In this document: positions 15,651 to 22,703 of the stretch, in pieces
Position numbering within the stretch: position 1 is the first letter of the stretch
How the letters are laid out: the number at the start of each line of letters is the position of its first letter
Assembly (NCBI GenBank): GCA_963643215.1
Contig: CAVIJY010000023.1
Coordinates: 1-26,501 of the forward strand
From: Darwinimomas sp963643215
GTDB taxonomy: Bacteria; Bacillota; Clostridia; Lachnospirales; Lachnospiraceae
Direction of reading: 5' to 3'
Length of the DNA: 26,501 nt
Notes under the pieces: generated by a model
The model's input: the letters and a program-made list of their open reading frames with translations, nothing else
What the model was told of the DNA's origin: nothing
Databases searched by the model: none
Translations under genes and position numbers: made by a program

Positions 15651-15904
15651 ACGCGAAGCAATGAGCCAAAGTCTGAGCTTGCTCAAGACCTTGGCGAATG
15701 CCGCGATAGCGAGGAAACACGCGAAGCGTGTTTCTGAGATTACGCGAAGCAATGAGCCAAAGTCTGAGCTTGCTCAAGACCTTGGCGGTGCTAAGCGCCA
15801 GTGGCGCTTGTTCAGCACCGACCGGAGTGGAACGTAGACGCCGCGATAGCGAGGAAACACGCGAAGCGTGTTTCTGAGATTACGCGAAGCGTGTTTCCGA
15901 GATT
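15650..15904. repeat. Cluster of interspersed hairpin repeat modules
   Basis: Module A (47 bp) occurs at 15650-15696 and 15741-15787; it contains GCCAA-A-GTCT...AAGAC-C-TTGGC around GAGC-TT-GCTC. Module B (51 bp) occurs at 15700-15750 and 15840-15890; it contains CGC-GATA-GCG and AACACGC-GAA-GCGTGTT. A third partial copy of its second hairpin lies at 15882-15904. A single hairpin C (15787-15819, GGTGCT...AGCACC around AAGCGCC/GGCGCTT) sits between. The paired copies are identical by eye. No coding sequence is supported here. Bases 15905-15973 hold no other clear feature. Confidence 0.92.
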
Positions 15905-15973
15905 GCGCGGCAGGTCATCACGCAGAAATCGTGACTGTACAATCGTGTACGGCAAAGCAGAAAGAGAAGCATT

Positions 15974-16987
15974 ATGGAAGACAAGAGAAGATCTATCATC
16001 CGGCTGGAGAAGCTGGGCAAGGAATTCAGGACATCGGCAGGCCCGGTGACCGCACTCGACGACATAAATCTGGAGATCCTGGAGGGAGAGATATTCGGGA
16101 TCATCGGACTGTCCGGAGCAGGGAAGAGCACTCTGGTGAGATGCATGAATTTTCTGGAGATTCCTACATCCGGACGCGTGTATTTTGAGGACAGAAGCCT
16201 ATCCGAGCTGAACGAAAGAGAGATCAGAAAAGTCCGGCAGTCCATGGGCATGATCTTTCAGCAGTTCAATCTGCTGGAGCAGCGCAATGTGCTGCAAAAT
16301 GTCTGCTTTCCGATGGAGATCGCCGGAATAGGACGCTCAGAGGCAAAGGAAAGAGCAACACAGCTTTTAAAGCTGGTAGGGCTGGAGGAGCGGATGAAGG
16401 CATATCCCGCGCAGCTCTCCGGAGGTCAGAAGCAGAGAGTGGCTATCGCGAGAGCTCTGTCTACAAATCCGAAGGTCATACTGTGTGATGAGGCGACAAG
16501 CGCTCTTGACCCGAACACGACAAAGTCCATACTCGCATTGCTGAAGAAGATCAATGAGGAAAGAGGGATCACCATCATCGTCATCACGCATGAGATGGCA
16601 GTGATTGAGTCAATATGCGACCGCGTGGCCATCATAGATCACAGTCATATAGCCGAATCAGGGCGTGTATCGGAGATATTCTCCGGACCCAGATCGGAGA
16701 TAGGAAGGCAGCTGATACTCGGAGATACAGCCGAGCGTACGGCAACATTTGACAAGGCTCGGCAGATCAGAGTCATATTTGACGGACATGAGTCATCGGA
16801 GCCTATCATCGCCAACATGATCCTGGCATGCAAGACGCCGGTCAATATCATGCATGCGGACACCCGTGATATAGAAGGCAAGGCCATGGGACAGATGCTT
16901 CTGCAGCTTCCGGAGGATGAGGTAGATGCAGGGCGCATATGCAATTATCTGAAGACTGCCGGTGTCACATATGAGGAGGTGAGATAA
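15974..16987 (+). CDS. metN: Methionine ABC transporter ATP-binding protein
   Basis: The 337-residue protein has Walker A GLSGAGKST (45-53), signature LSGGQ, Walker B ILCDEAT and an H-loop THE. A C-terminal ACT-like NIL domain (about 260-337) is the methionine-sensing domain that distinguishes MetN. It powers D/L-methionine uptake with MetI and MetQ. The ATG at 15974 has only a purine-rich AAAGAGAAG upstream. No S-box riboswitch or T-box is visible before it; the hairpin modules and leader ORF unit occupy that space. Confidence 0.95.
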   Translation: MEDKRRSIIRLEKLGKEFRTSAGPVTALDDINLEILEGEIFGIIGLSGAGKSTLVRCMNFLEIPTSGRVYFEDRSLSELNEREIRKVRQSMGMIFQQFNLLEQRNVLQNVCFPMEIAGIGRSEAKERATQLLKLVGLEERMKAYPAQLSGGQKQRVAIARALSTNPKVILCDEATSALDPNTTKSILALLKKINEERGITIIVITHEMAVIESICDRVAIIDHSHIAESGRVSEIFSGPRSEIGRQLILGDTAERTATFDKARQIRVIFDGHESSEPIIANMILACKTPVNIMHADTRDIEGKAMGQMLLQLPEDEVDAGRICNYLKTAGVTYEEVR

Positions 16988-16988
16988 G

Positions 16989-17648
16989 ATGGATGCAAAG
17001 ACAGTAGATATGCTCATCAGGGAAACCTGGCGAACGCTTTATATGGTGGGGCTGTCGTCGCTGATCTCATATATCATAGGAATTCCGCTCGGTGTGGCGC
17101 TTGTGGTGACGGACAAGGACGGAATACATCCCGTACCTCTCTTCAACAAAGTGGCGGGAGTTGTGGTGAATCTTCTGCGCTCCGTGCCGTTCATCATACT
17201 TCTTGCGATGGTGATGCCTGTGACCAGATTTCTGGTGGGAAAGACCATAGGAGCCAATGCGGCTGTGGTTCCGCTTGTCATAGCAGCTGCGCCGTACATC
17301 AGCCGTATGGTTGAGGCCTCACTTAAGGAGGTTGATGCAGGCGTGATAGAGGCTGCCAAATCGATGGGAGCATCCACCTGGCAGATCATATTTAAAGTGC
17401 TTCTGCCGGAGTCCAGACCGTCGCTGCTTCTGGGAGCGGCGATATCGATCACGACTATCCTCGGATATTCGGCCATGGCCGGTACGGTAGGTGCGGGAGG
17501 TCTGGGAGATGTGGCCATAAGATACGGATATCACCGCTATCAGGCTGACATGATGCTTGTTACGGTAGTCATACTGGTTATCATCACACAGGCTATTCAG
17601 GAGGTTATCACGCGATGCGCGCGCAGGAGCGACAAGCGCATTCGCTGA
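16989..17648 (+). CDS. metI: Methionine ABC transporter permease
   Basis: This 219-residue protein has about five membrane segments and the permease EAA loop (IEAAKSMGASTWQIIFKVLLPES, about residues 119-141). Its length is normal for MetI. It begins one base after the metN stop, with GAGGTG inside the last metN codons. It forms the methionine channel with MetN. Confidence 0.95.
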   Translation: MDAKTVDMLIRETWRTLYMVGLSSLISYIIGIPLGVALVVTDKDGIHPVPLFNKVAGVVVNLLRSVPFIILLAMVMPVTRFLVGKTIGANAAVVPLVIAAAPYISRMVEASLKEVDAGVIEAAKSMGASTWQIIFKVLLPESRPSLLLGAAISITTILGYSAMAGTVGAGGLGDVAIRYGYHRYQADMMLVTVVILVIITQAIQEVITRCARRSDKRIR

Positions 17649-17654
17649 TATATA

Positions 17655-17705
17655 CGGGCATGCCCGGAAAACAACACGATCCCGAGGGTCTGATAAGACC
17701 GGGAT
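17655..17705 (+). promoter_or_regulatory. Hairpins between metI and metQ
   Basis: A perfect 12-bp palindrome CGGGCATGCCCG lies at 17655-17666. A stem ATCCC/GGGAT encloses GGTCT-GATA-AGACC at 17679-17705. Neither is followed by a T run. They may protect or process the mRNA so that metQ is made in excess. This is inference. Confidence 0.5.
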
Positions 17706-17728
17706 ACATAAGAAGGAGGAAGTTTATT

Positions 17729-18646
17729 ATGAAGAAGTTTTTCAGCACATTTGCCGCAGTAGCGGCAGCGGCAGCACTGGTAGGCTGCTCATCATCAGGA
17801 ACGGCATCACAGACCACTGCAGCTCAGACAGAGGCTCAGACCACTGCGGCTGAGACTGCTGATCAGACTCAGGCAGAGACAGCTCAGGAGCAGACCTCAG
17901 CCGAGGCCGCAAAGGAGCTTGAGAAGCTGGTTGTAGGTGCAAGTCCGGCTCCTCATGCAGAGATTCTGGAGGCTGCAAGGGAGATACTCAAGGAAAAGGG
18001 ATTTGATCTTGAGATCGTGGAATATACAGACTATGTACAGCCGAACAATGCACTGGAGGCAGGCGATCTTGATGCGAACTATTTCCAGCACAAGCCCTAT
18101 CTTGATTCCTTCAACGCAGAGAACGGAACACATATTGTAAGCGCGGGAGTGATCCACTATGAGCCGTTCGGCATCTACGCAGGAAAGACGGCATCGCTCG
18201 AGGATCTGGCAGACGGCGCAGAGGTTCTGGTACCGAACGATGTCACAAACGAGGCAAGAGCGCTTCTGCTTCTTCAGGATATCGGACTTCTCAAGCTGAA
18301 GGATGGAGTAGGACTTGAAGCAACCATCAATGACATCACAGAGAACCCCAAGAATCTGAAGTTTATCGAGCTTGAGGCCGCTCAGCTTCCCCGCTCTCTT
18401 CAGGATGCGGATGTGGCTGTCATCAACGGTAACTACGCTATAGAGGCAGGCCTGAAGGTTACGGATGCGCTTGCAACCGAGTCCTCCGAGTCACTTGCGG
18501 CACAGACATACGGCAACATAGTAGCTGTTCGCGAGGGAGACGAGGAGACTGCAAAGACCAAGGCTCTGGTAGAGGCACTGAGCAGCGAGACAGTAAAGGC
18601 CTTCATCGAAGGGGAATATGAGGGCGCGGTAGTTCCGATGTTCTGA
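17729..18646 (+). CDS. metQ: Methionine-binding lipoprotein of the ABC importer
   Basis: The 305-residue product has a lipoprotein signal ending LVGC (Cys20), then a Gln/Thr/Ala-rich linker to about 65. The NLPA/MetQ domain follows: VVGASPAPHAEIL, YVQPNNALEAGDLDANYFQHKPYLDSF, VPNDVTNEARALLLL. It binds methionine outside the cell. AGGAGG at about 17714-17719 fixes the ATG at 17729; an in-frame ATG at 17615 inside metI would remove the signal peptide from the N-terminus. Confidence 0.95.
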   Translation: MKKFFSTFAAVAAAAALVGCSSSGTASQTTAAQTEAQTTAAETADQTQAETAQEQTSAEAAKELEKLVVGASPAPHAEILEAAREILKEKGFDLEIVEYTDYVQPNNALEAGDLDANYFQHKPYLDSFNAENGTHIVSAGVIHYEPFGIYAGKTASLEDLADGAEVLVPNDVTNEARALLLLQDIGLLKLKDGVGLEATINDITENPKNLKFIELEAAQLPRSLQDADVAVINGNYAIEAGLKVTDALATESSESLAAQTYGNIVAVREGDEETAKTKALVEALSSETVKAFIEGEYEGAVVPMF

Positions 18647-18674
18647 TAACAGCAGTCATTTCAGATATAAAGAT

Positions 18675-18754
18675 AAGGCTCAGTTCCGTGTGTGTCATAA
18701 GAGCGCCTGTCCTGTTAACCGGACAGTTTTCATGACGCGACGGGACTGAGCCTT
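18675..18754. repeat. Long interrupted inverted repeat between metQ and the flavodoxin gene
   Basis: The 15-nt arms (18675-18689 with 18740-18754, AAGGCTCAG...CTGAGCCTT) pair fully apart from one G-T. Inside are GTCAT/ATGAC and CTGTCC/GGACAG, making one long interrupted hairpin. It lies between convergent genes and lacks a strong T run on either side. It could be a bidirectional terminator, a structured RNA or a small palindromic element. Confidence 0.8.
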
Positions 18755-18781
18755 TGATATCATCGGGATAAATGCTGAAGC

Positions 18782-19285
18782 TTAGCCAAAAAGTTCTGCA
18801 GCTTTCTCCGCCATACGCTGTCCGTATATACGGAATGTATCATCAAAAGGCATGAGAGCCTCGGTATTTCCGGCAGTAGCGATGGCTGTAGGACCGATAT
18901 GGATGACCGGAGCGCCCTTTGAGCCGCCGCCTGAGTATGTAAGCATGCCGAGTACCATCATATGATCCAGCATGGTGCGCACGGCAAGCTCATCGCCGCC
19001 ATGGACATACTGAGCCGTTGAAAAGGCTCCTCCGAGCTTTCCTGCCATGCCGAGCTTGCCCATCTCCTTCTCGATCCATACATGAAAATCTGCGGGCATG
19101 TCTGCCATATATGTCGGGCAGCCTATAACAACGGCCTTGCTTTCCTTTACATAGTCGCTGTCGACTGCATCGTAGCTGAAGGCCTTTGCTTCAACTCCGG
19201 GGACGAGCTTCATTCCTTCTGTGATGATCTCGGCCATGCGGGCTGTATTGCCGGAGGCTGAGTAGTAGATAACTGAAAGTTTCAT
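18782..19285 (-). CDS. Flavodoxin-family protein (FMN-binding)
   Basis: This 167-residue protein starts MKLSVIYYSASGNTARMAE, the phosphate-binding loop of flavodoxins. It continues with VVIGCPTYMADMP and the AFSTAQYVHGGDE block of WrbA-like NAD(P)H:quinone or multimeric flavodoxins. It is probably an FMN electron carrier or quinone reductase. The ATG at 19285 has AAGGAG upstream; an earlier in-frame start at 19393 would run through the promoter. Confidence 0.93.
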   Translation of the reverse strand: MKLSVIYYSASGNTARMAEIITEGMKLVPGVEAKAFSYDAVDSDYVKESKAVVIGCPTYMADMPADFHVWIEKEMGKLGMAGKLGGAFSTAQYVHGGDELAVRTMLDHMMVLGMLTYSGGGSKGAPVIHIGPTAIATAGNTEALMPFDDTFRIYGQRMAEKAAELFG

Positions 19286-19349
19286 GTCATAACTCCTTTC
19301 ATAAAAAAAGACGAAAAAAACATTCGAGAAGCACATGCTTCTGTGCAAT

Positions 19350-19379
19350 ATGGTATACTCCTCTGAGTATAAAAGACAA
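19350..19379 (-). promoter_or_regulatory. Candidate promoter and operator of the flavodoxin gene
   Basis: On the minus strand TTGTCT (19374-19379) and TACCAT (19350-19355) are 18 bp apart. A perfect dyad TATACTC-N4-GAGTATA (19354-19371) spans the spacer. A second dyad AGAAGCA-CA-TGCTTCT (about 19328-19343) lies in the leader. The regulator is not identifiable here. Confidence 0.55.
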
Positions 19380-19416
19380 GTATAATTTTTCATACATGAA
19401 TGTTTCGGTGCGCTTA

Positions 19417-19445
19417 TTGCTTTAAAACCATGGGGTGGTTAAAAT
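19417..19445 (+). promoter_or_regulatory. Candidate promoter of the second MATE gene
   Basis: TTGCTT (19417-19422) and TAAAAT (19440-19445) are 17 bp apart. The dyad AACCA-TGGGG-TGGTT (about 19426-19440) fills the spacer and may be an operator. The leader (about 19452-19549) has GGGAA/TTCCC and CACATTT/AAATGTG (19485-19504) stems, the latter followed by T5 at 19510-19514. Confidence 0.5.
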
Positions 19446-19549
19446 ATTCACAGGGAACTCCTTTTCCCGGTTTTTGTGACCAACCACATTTTGCCGGAAA
19501 TGTGAGCCCTTTTTAATTCATCTGAATCCCGGTATGAGGAGGTGTTATT

Positions 19550-20869
19550 TTGTTGTTCTCGGGGAAAAGTCTGAAACACGACTTTATCCGGTATGTGACG
19601 GCTACAGTAGTCTCACAGATGGTATTTTCGCTTTATTCTATGGTGGACGGACTGATGGTATCCATAGGTGTCAACGAGTACGCCATGAGTGCCGTCAATC
19701 TTGTGATTCCGTTTACCAATGCTTTGTTTTCTGTCGCCGTGCTCTTCGGGGTCGGCTCGTCCACTTTGATCGCCTTTTATCTGGCGCAGCAAAAGCGGCA
19801 GGAGGCAGATACGATATTTTCGCAGAATATCGTGACGCTGGGTGTGATCGGAGTCACCGTGAGTGTTCTTGTGCTGACACAGCTGGAGGCATTTGCACGG
19901 CTGCTGGGCGCAGACGATATTACGATGGACTATGTCAGGCAGTATCTGTCGGGGCTGGCGCCGTTCAGCATCTGCTATCTCATCTCATATAATCTGGAGG
20001 TTCTGATCAAGACCGACGGATATCCGCGGTATGCACTGGGCACGGTGATCATCAGCTGCCTGACGAATTGCGTACTGGACTATATCGCCATCTTCCGGCT
20101 GGATATGGGCGTATTCGGAGCGGCTGTAGCCACGGGCATATCTCAGCTGGTGACCTGCATATCGTATCTGATACATTTCTCAAGCGCCAAATGCACATTC
20201 AAGCTGAGAAAATTTCGTTTTGATATACATATCTTTGAAAAGGTGATACCGCTGGGACTCTCTGACGGGGTGACAGAGCTGTGCGTCGGCCTGATGATAT
20301 TTCTCTTCAATCATATAGTGCTGAGCTGTATCGGCACTGACGGTGTCGTCATATATACTGTCATAGCATATGTCTCAACGCTGGTCGGTTCGCAGATGGT
20401 AGGACTGTCGCAGGGCATGCAGCCGCTGGTGAGCTATCAGTACGGCAGAAAGGACAGCGGAGCATGCGGATGTCTGCTGCGGTATGCGATCACGGCAGTC
20501 TGCATCATAGGTCCCGTGCTGACAGCTATGGTGATGCTTTTTACGCCGCAGCTGGTGCGCACATATCTGCCTCATGCCGATGCTGAGATAGTGGAGCGGG
20601 CTGTGCACGCGCTGCGCAGATTCAGCATCTCTTATCTGCTGATTGGCTTCAATATCGTGATCTCCGGCTTCATGACAGCGGTGCAGCGGCCTGTGTCAGC
20701 CATATGCATAGCCGTAGGCCGCGGACTGATGCTGCAGAGCGCCGCGCTGCTTCTGCTTGCATGGGTGTTCGGCGGCGAAGCGGTATGGTATACGACTATC
20801 ATATCCGAGGCGGGGAGTCTTGTGATGTCGCTGTATTTTCTGCGGAGGTATCGTGAAGCACAAAGCTAG
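19550..20869 (+). CDS. MATE-family efflux transporter (second)
   Basis: This 439-residue membrane protein has about twelve hydrophobic segments and the MATE pattern FSLYSMVDGLMVSIGVNEYAM near residues 26-46, with VIISCLTNCVLDYIAI before the second bundle. The start is TTG at 19550 (another TTG follows at once), served by GAGGAGGT at 19536-19543. It is first in a run of eight co-oriented genes. The Y-family polymerase start lies inside its last codons. It differs clearly from the other MATE in this window. Substrate unknown. Confidence 0.93.
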   Translation: MLFSGKSLKHDFIRYVTATVVSQMVFSLYSMVDGLMVSIGVNEYAMSAVNLVIPFTNALFSVAVLFGVGSSTLIAFYLAQQKRQEADTIFSQNIVTLGVIGVTVSVLVLTQLEAFARLLGADDITMDYVRQYLSGLAPFSICYLISYNLEVLIKTDGYPRYALGTVIISCLTNCVLDYIAIFRLDMGVFGAAVATGISQLVTCISYLIHFSSAKCTFKLRKFRFDIHIFEKVIPLGLSDGVTELCVGLMIFLFNHIVLSCIGTDGVVIYTVIAYVSTLVGSQMVGLSQGMQPLVSYQYGRKDSGACGCLLRYAITAVCIIGPVLTAMVMLFTPQLVRTYLPHADAEIVERAVHALRRFSISYLLIGFNIVISGFMTAVQRPVSAICIAVGRGLMLQSAALLLLAWVFGGEAVWYTTIISEAGSLVMSLYFLRRYREAQS

Positions 20870-22382
20870 AGCCATGGAAGGCCGCATATATATAGCCATT
20901 GATCTGAAGTCCTTTTATGCCTCCGTGGAATGCAGGGAACGGGGGCTTGATCCGCTTGACACCAATCTGGTGGTGGCGGATGAGAGCCGTACGGACAAGA
21001 CTATATGCCTGGCGGTTACGCCGTCGCTCAAAAGCTTTGGAATATCAGGAAGAGCCCGACTGTTTGAGGTGAGACAGCGCGTCGAAGAGGTAAACAGCAG
21101 ACGGCGGTATGAAGCGCCGGGGCGCAGACTTGAGGGTACGTCGCATCTTTATTCGGAGCTGAACGCGAATCCTGCATTGGCGCTGGATTTTATCATTGCG
21201 CCGCCACGCATGGCATATTATATGGAGTACAGCACCAGAATCTATGAGATCTACATGAAGTATGTAGCTCCGGAGGATATCGTGGTATACTCTGTCGACG
21301 AGGTGTTTATGGACGTGACGGACTATTTAAACACCTACGGACTGACAGCTCATGAGCTGGCCATGAAGATGATACTTGATGTGCTGGAGACTACGGGAAT
21401 CACTGCGACTGCGGGGATAGGAACCAACTTGTTTTTGTGCAAGGTGGCTATGGACATCGTGGCCAAGCATATTCCGGCGGATGAAAACGGTGTTCGTATA
21501 GCTGAGCTTGACGAGATGGAGTTTAGAAAAAGACTATGGTCGCACAGGCCGCTCACTGACTTCTGGCGTGTGGGAAGAGGATATGCGAAGAGGCTCGAGA
21601 GCTGCGGGATCATGACCATGGGAGATATAGCGCTGTGCTCCGAGCAGGATGAGAACGTGCTCTACCGGATGTTCGGGAAGAATGCGGAGCTTCTCATAGA
21701 TCATGCCTGGGGCTGGGAGCCGTGTACTATAGCGGATATCAAGGCCTACAGGCCGGGTACGAACAGCATAAGCTCGGGACAGGTCCTGTCGCACCCCTAT
21801 GAATATGACAAGGCGAGGCTGGTGGTAAAGGAGATGACGGATCTTCTGGTGCTGGATCTCGTAGACAAGGATATGGTTACTGATCAGATGGTTCTTACGG
21901 TGGGCTACGATATAGATAATCTGACGGATCCGGCCAGAAAAGCCGGATACCGGGGAGAGATCGAGATCGACCGCTATGGACGCAAGGTTCCGAAGACGGC
22001 ACACGGATCCATAAATCTTGGAGAATACACATCATCCACAAGGGTTATATTGCGGGCGGTGTCTGAGCTCTTTGACAGAATAGTAAATCCGGATCTGCTG
22101 GTGCGCCGCATGTATGTTGTGGCCAACCATGCCATGCGTCAGGACGATGTGCCAAAGACCTGTGACGAGCCTGTTCAGCTGAATCTGTTTACGGACTATG
22201 AGGCAGAGGCTTTGAAAAGGCGTGAGAGAAACATACAGCTGGAGAAGGAGAGAAGGCTTCAGAAGGCGGCACTGGCCATAAAAAGAAAATACGGCAAGAA
22301 TGCTATCCTCAAGGGGATGAATCTGGAGGAGGGAGCCACGGCCAGAGACAGAAACAGGCAGATCGGCGGTCACAAGGCATGA
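20853..22382 (+). CDS. Y-family (translesion) DNA polymerase
   Basis: The 509-residue protein has the Y-family palm motifs AIDLKSFYASVE (metal-binding Asp17) and YSVDEVFMD (Asp149-Glu150). A thumb/little-finger region follows, with a beta-clamp-binding motif QLNLF at 442-446. It belongs to the long DinB/UvrX-like subgroup common in Firmicutes and copies damaged templates. The GTG at 20853 has GGAGGT five bases upstream and overlaps the MATE gene by 17 bp; an ATG at 20874 is possible but lacks a ribosome site. No LexA-type box is evident. Confidence 0.93.
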   Translation: MKHKARAMEGRIYIAIDLKSFYASVECRERGLDPLDTNLVVADESRTDKTICLAVTPSLKSFGISGRARLFEVRQRVEEVNSRRRYEAPGRRLEGTSHLYSELNANPALALDFIIAPPRMAYYMEYSTRIYEIYMKYVAPEDIVVYSVDEVFMDVTDYLNTYGLTAHELAMKMILDVLETTGITATAGIGTNLFLCKVAMDIVAKHIPADENGVRIAELDEMEFRKRLWSHRPLTDFWRVGRGYAKRLESCGIMTMGDIALCSEQDENVLYRMFGKNAELLIDHAWGWEPCTIADIKAYRPGTNSISSGQVLSHPYEYDKARLVVKEMTDLLVLDLVDKDMVTDQMVLTVGYDIDNLTDPARKAGYRGEIEIDRYGRKVPKTAHGSINLGEYTSSTRVILRAVSELFDRIVNPDLLVRRMYVVANHAMRQDDVPKTCDEPVQLNLFTDYEAEALKRRERNIQLEKERRLQKAALAIKRKYGKNAILKGMNLEEGATARDRNRQIGGHKA

Positions 22383-22449
22383 ACCGAAGATGCCGTTTGG
22401 CAGTGAAGCCGCAGAGGCTGCGGGATGCAAAGGAAGAACAAGAAAGAAT

Positions 22450-22671
22450 ATGGCAGATGACAAATATGCAAAAATCATAGACCTGCCGCATCATGTGTCA
22501 AAGACCAGGCGGCAGATGCCGATGTCGGACAGAGCGGCGCAGTTTGCACCGTTTGCGGCACTTACGGGCTATGGTGATGCCATAAAGGAGACAGGACGCA
22601 CAGTCACCGAGAGGATGGAGCATGTCAGCGGATATGAGGCCGAGGATGAACCGGAGTGGCTTGATGAATAG
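22450..22671 (+). CDS. YolD-like small protein
   Basis: This 73-residue acidic protein starts MADDKYAKIIDLPHHVSKTR and continues RAAQFAPFAALTGYGDAI, the conserved core of YolD-like proteins. These are regularly encoded next to UvrX-type Y-family polymerases in Firmicutes. Its molecular role is not established. The ATG at 22450 is chosen from family alignment. The open frame extends to another ATG at 22390, but those residues are not conserved in my recollection and that start also lacks a clear ribosome site. Confidence 0.85.
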   Translation: MADDKYAKIIDLPHHVSKTRRQMPMSDRAAQFAPFAALTGYGDAIKETGRTVTERMEHVSGYEAEDEPEWLDE

Positions 22672-22703
22672 GACTTGATAAACAGGAAACGGAGAGGCTT
22701 GAC

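Noticed and set aside
15905..15973. SAM riboswitch, T-box or clear promoter directly before metN
   Set aside because: A TACAAT lies at 15938-15943 but no matching -35 is present, and none of the conserved riboswitch or T-box elements can be found.
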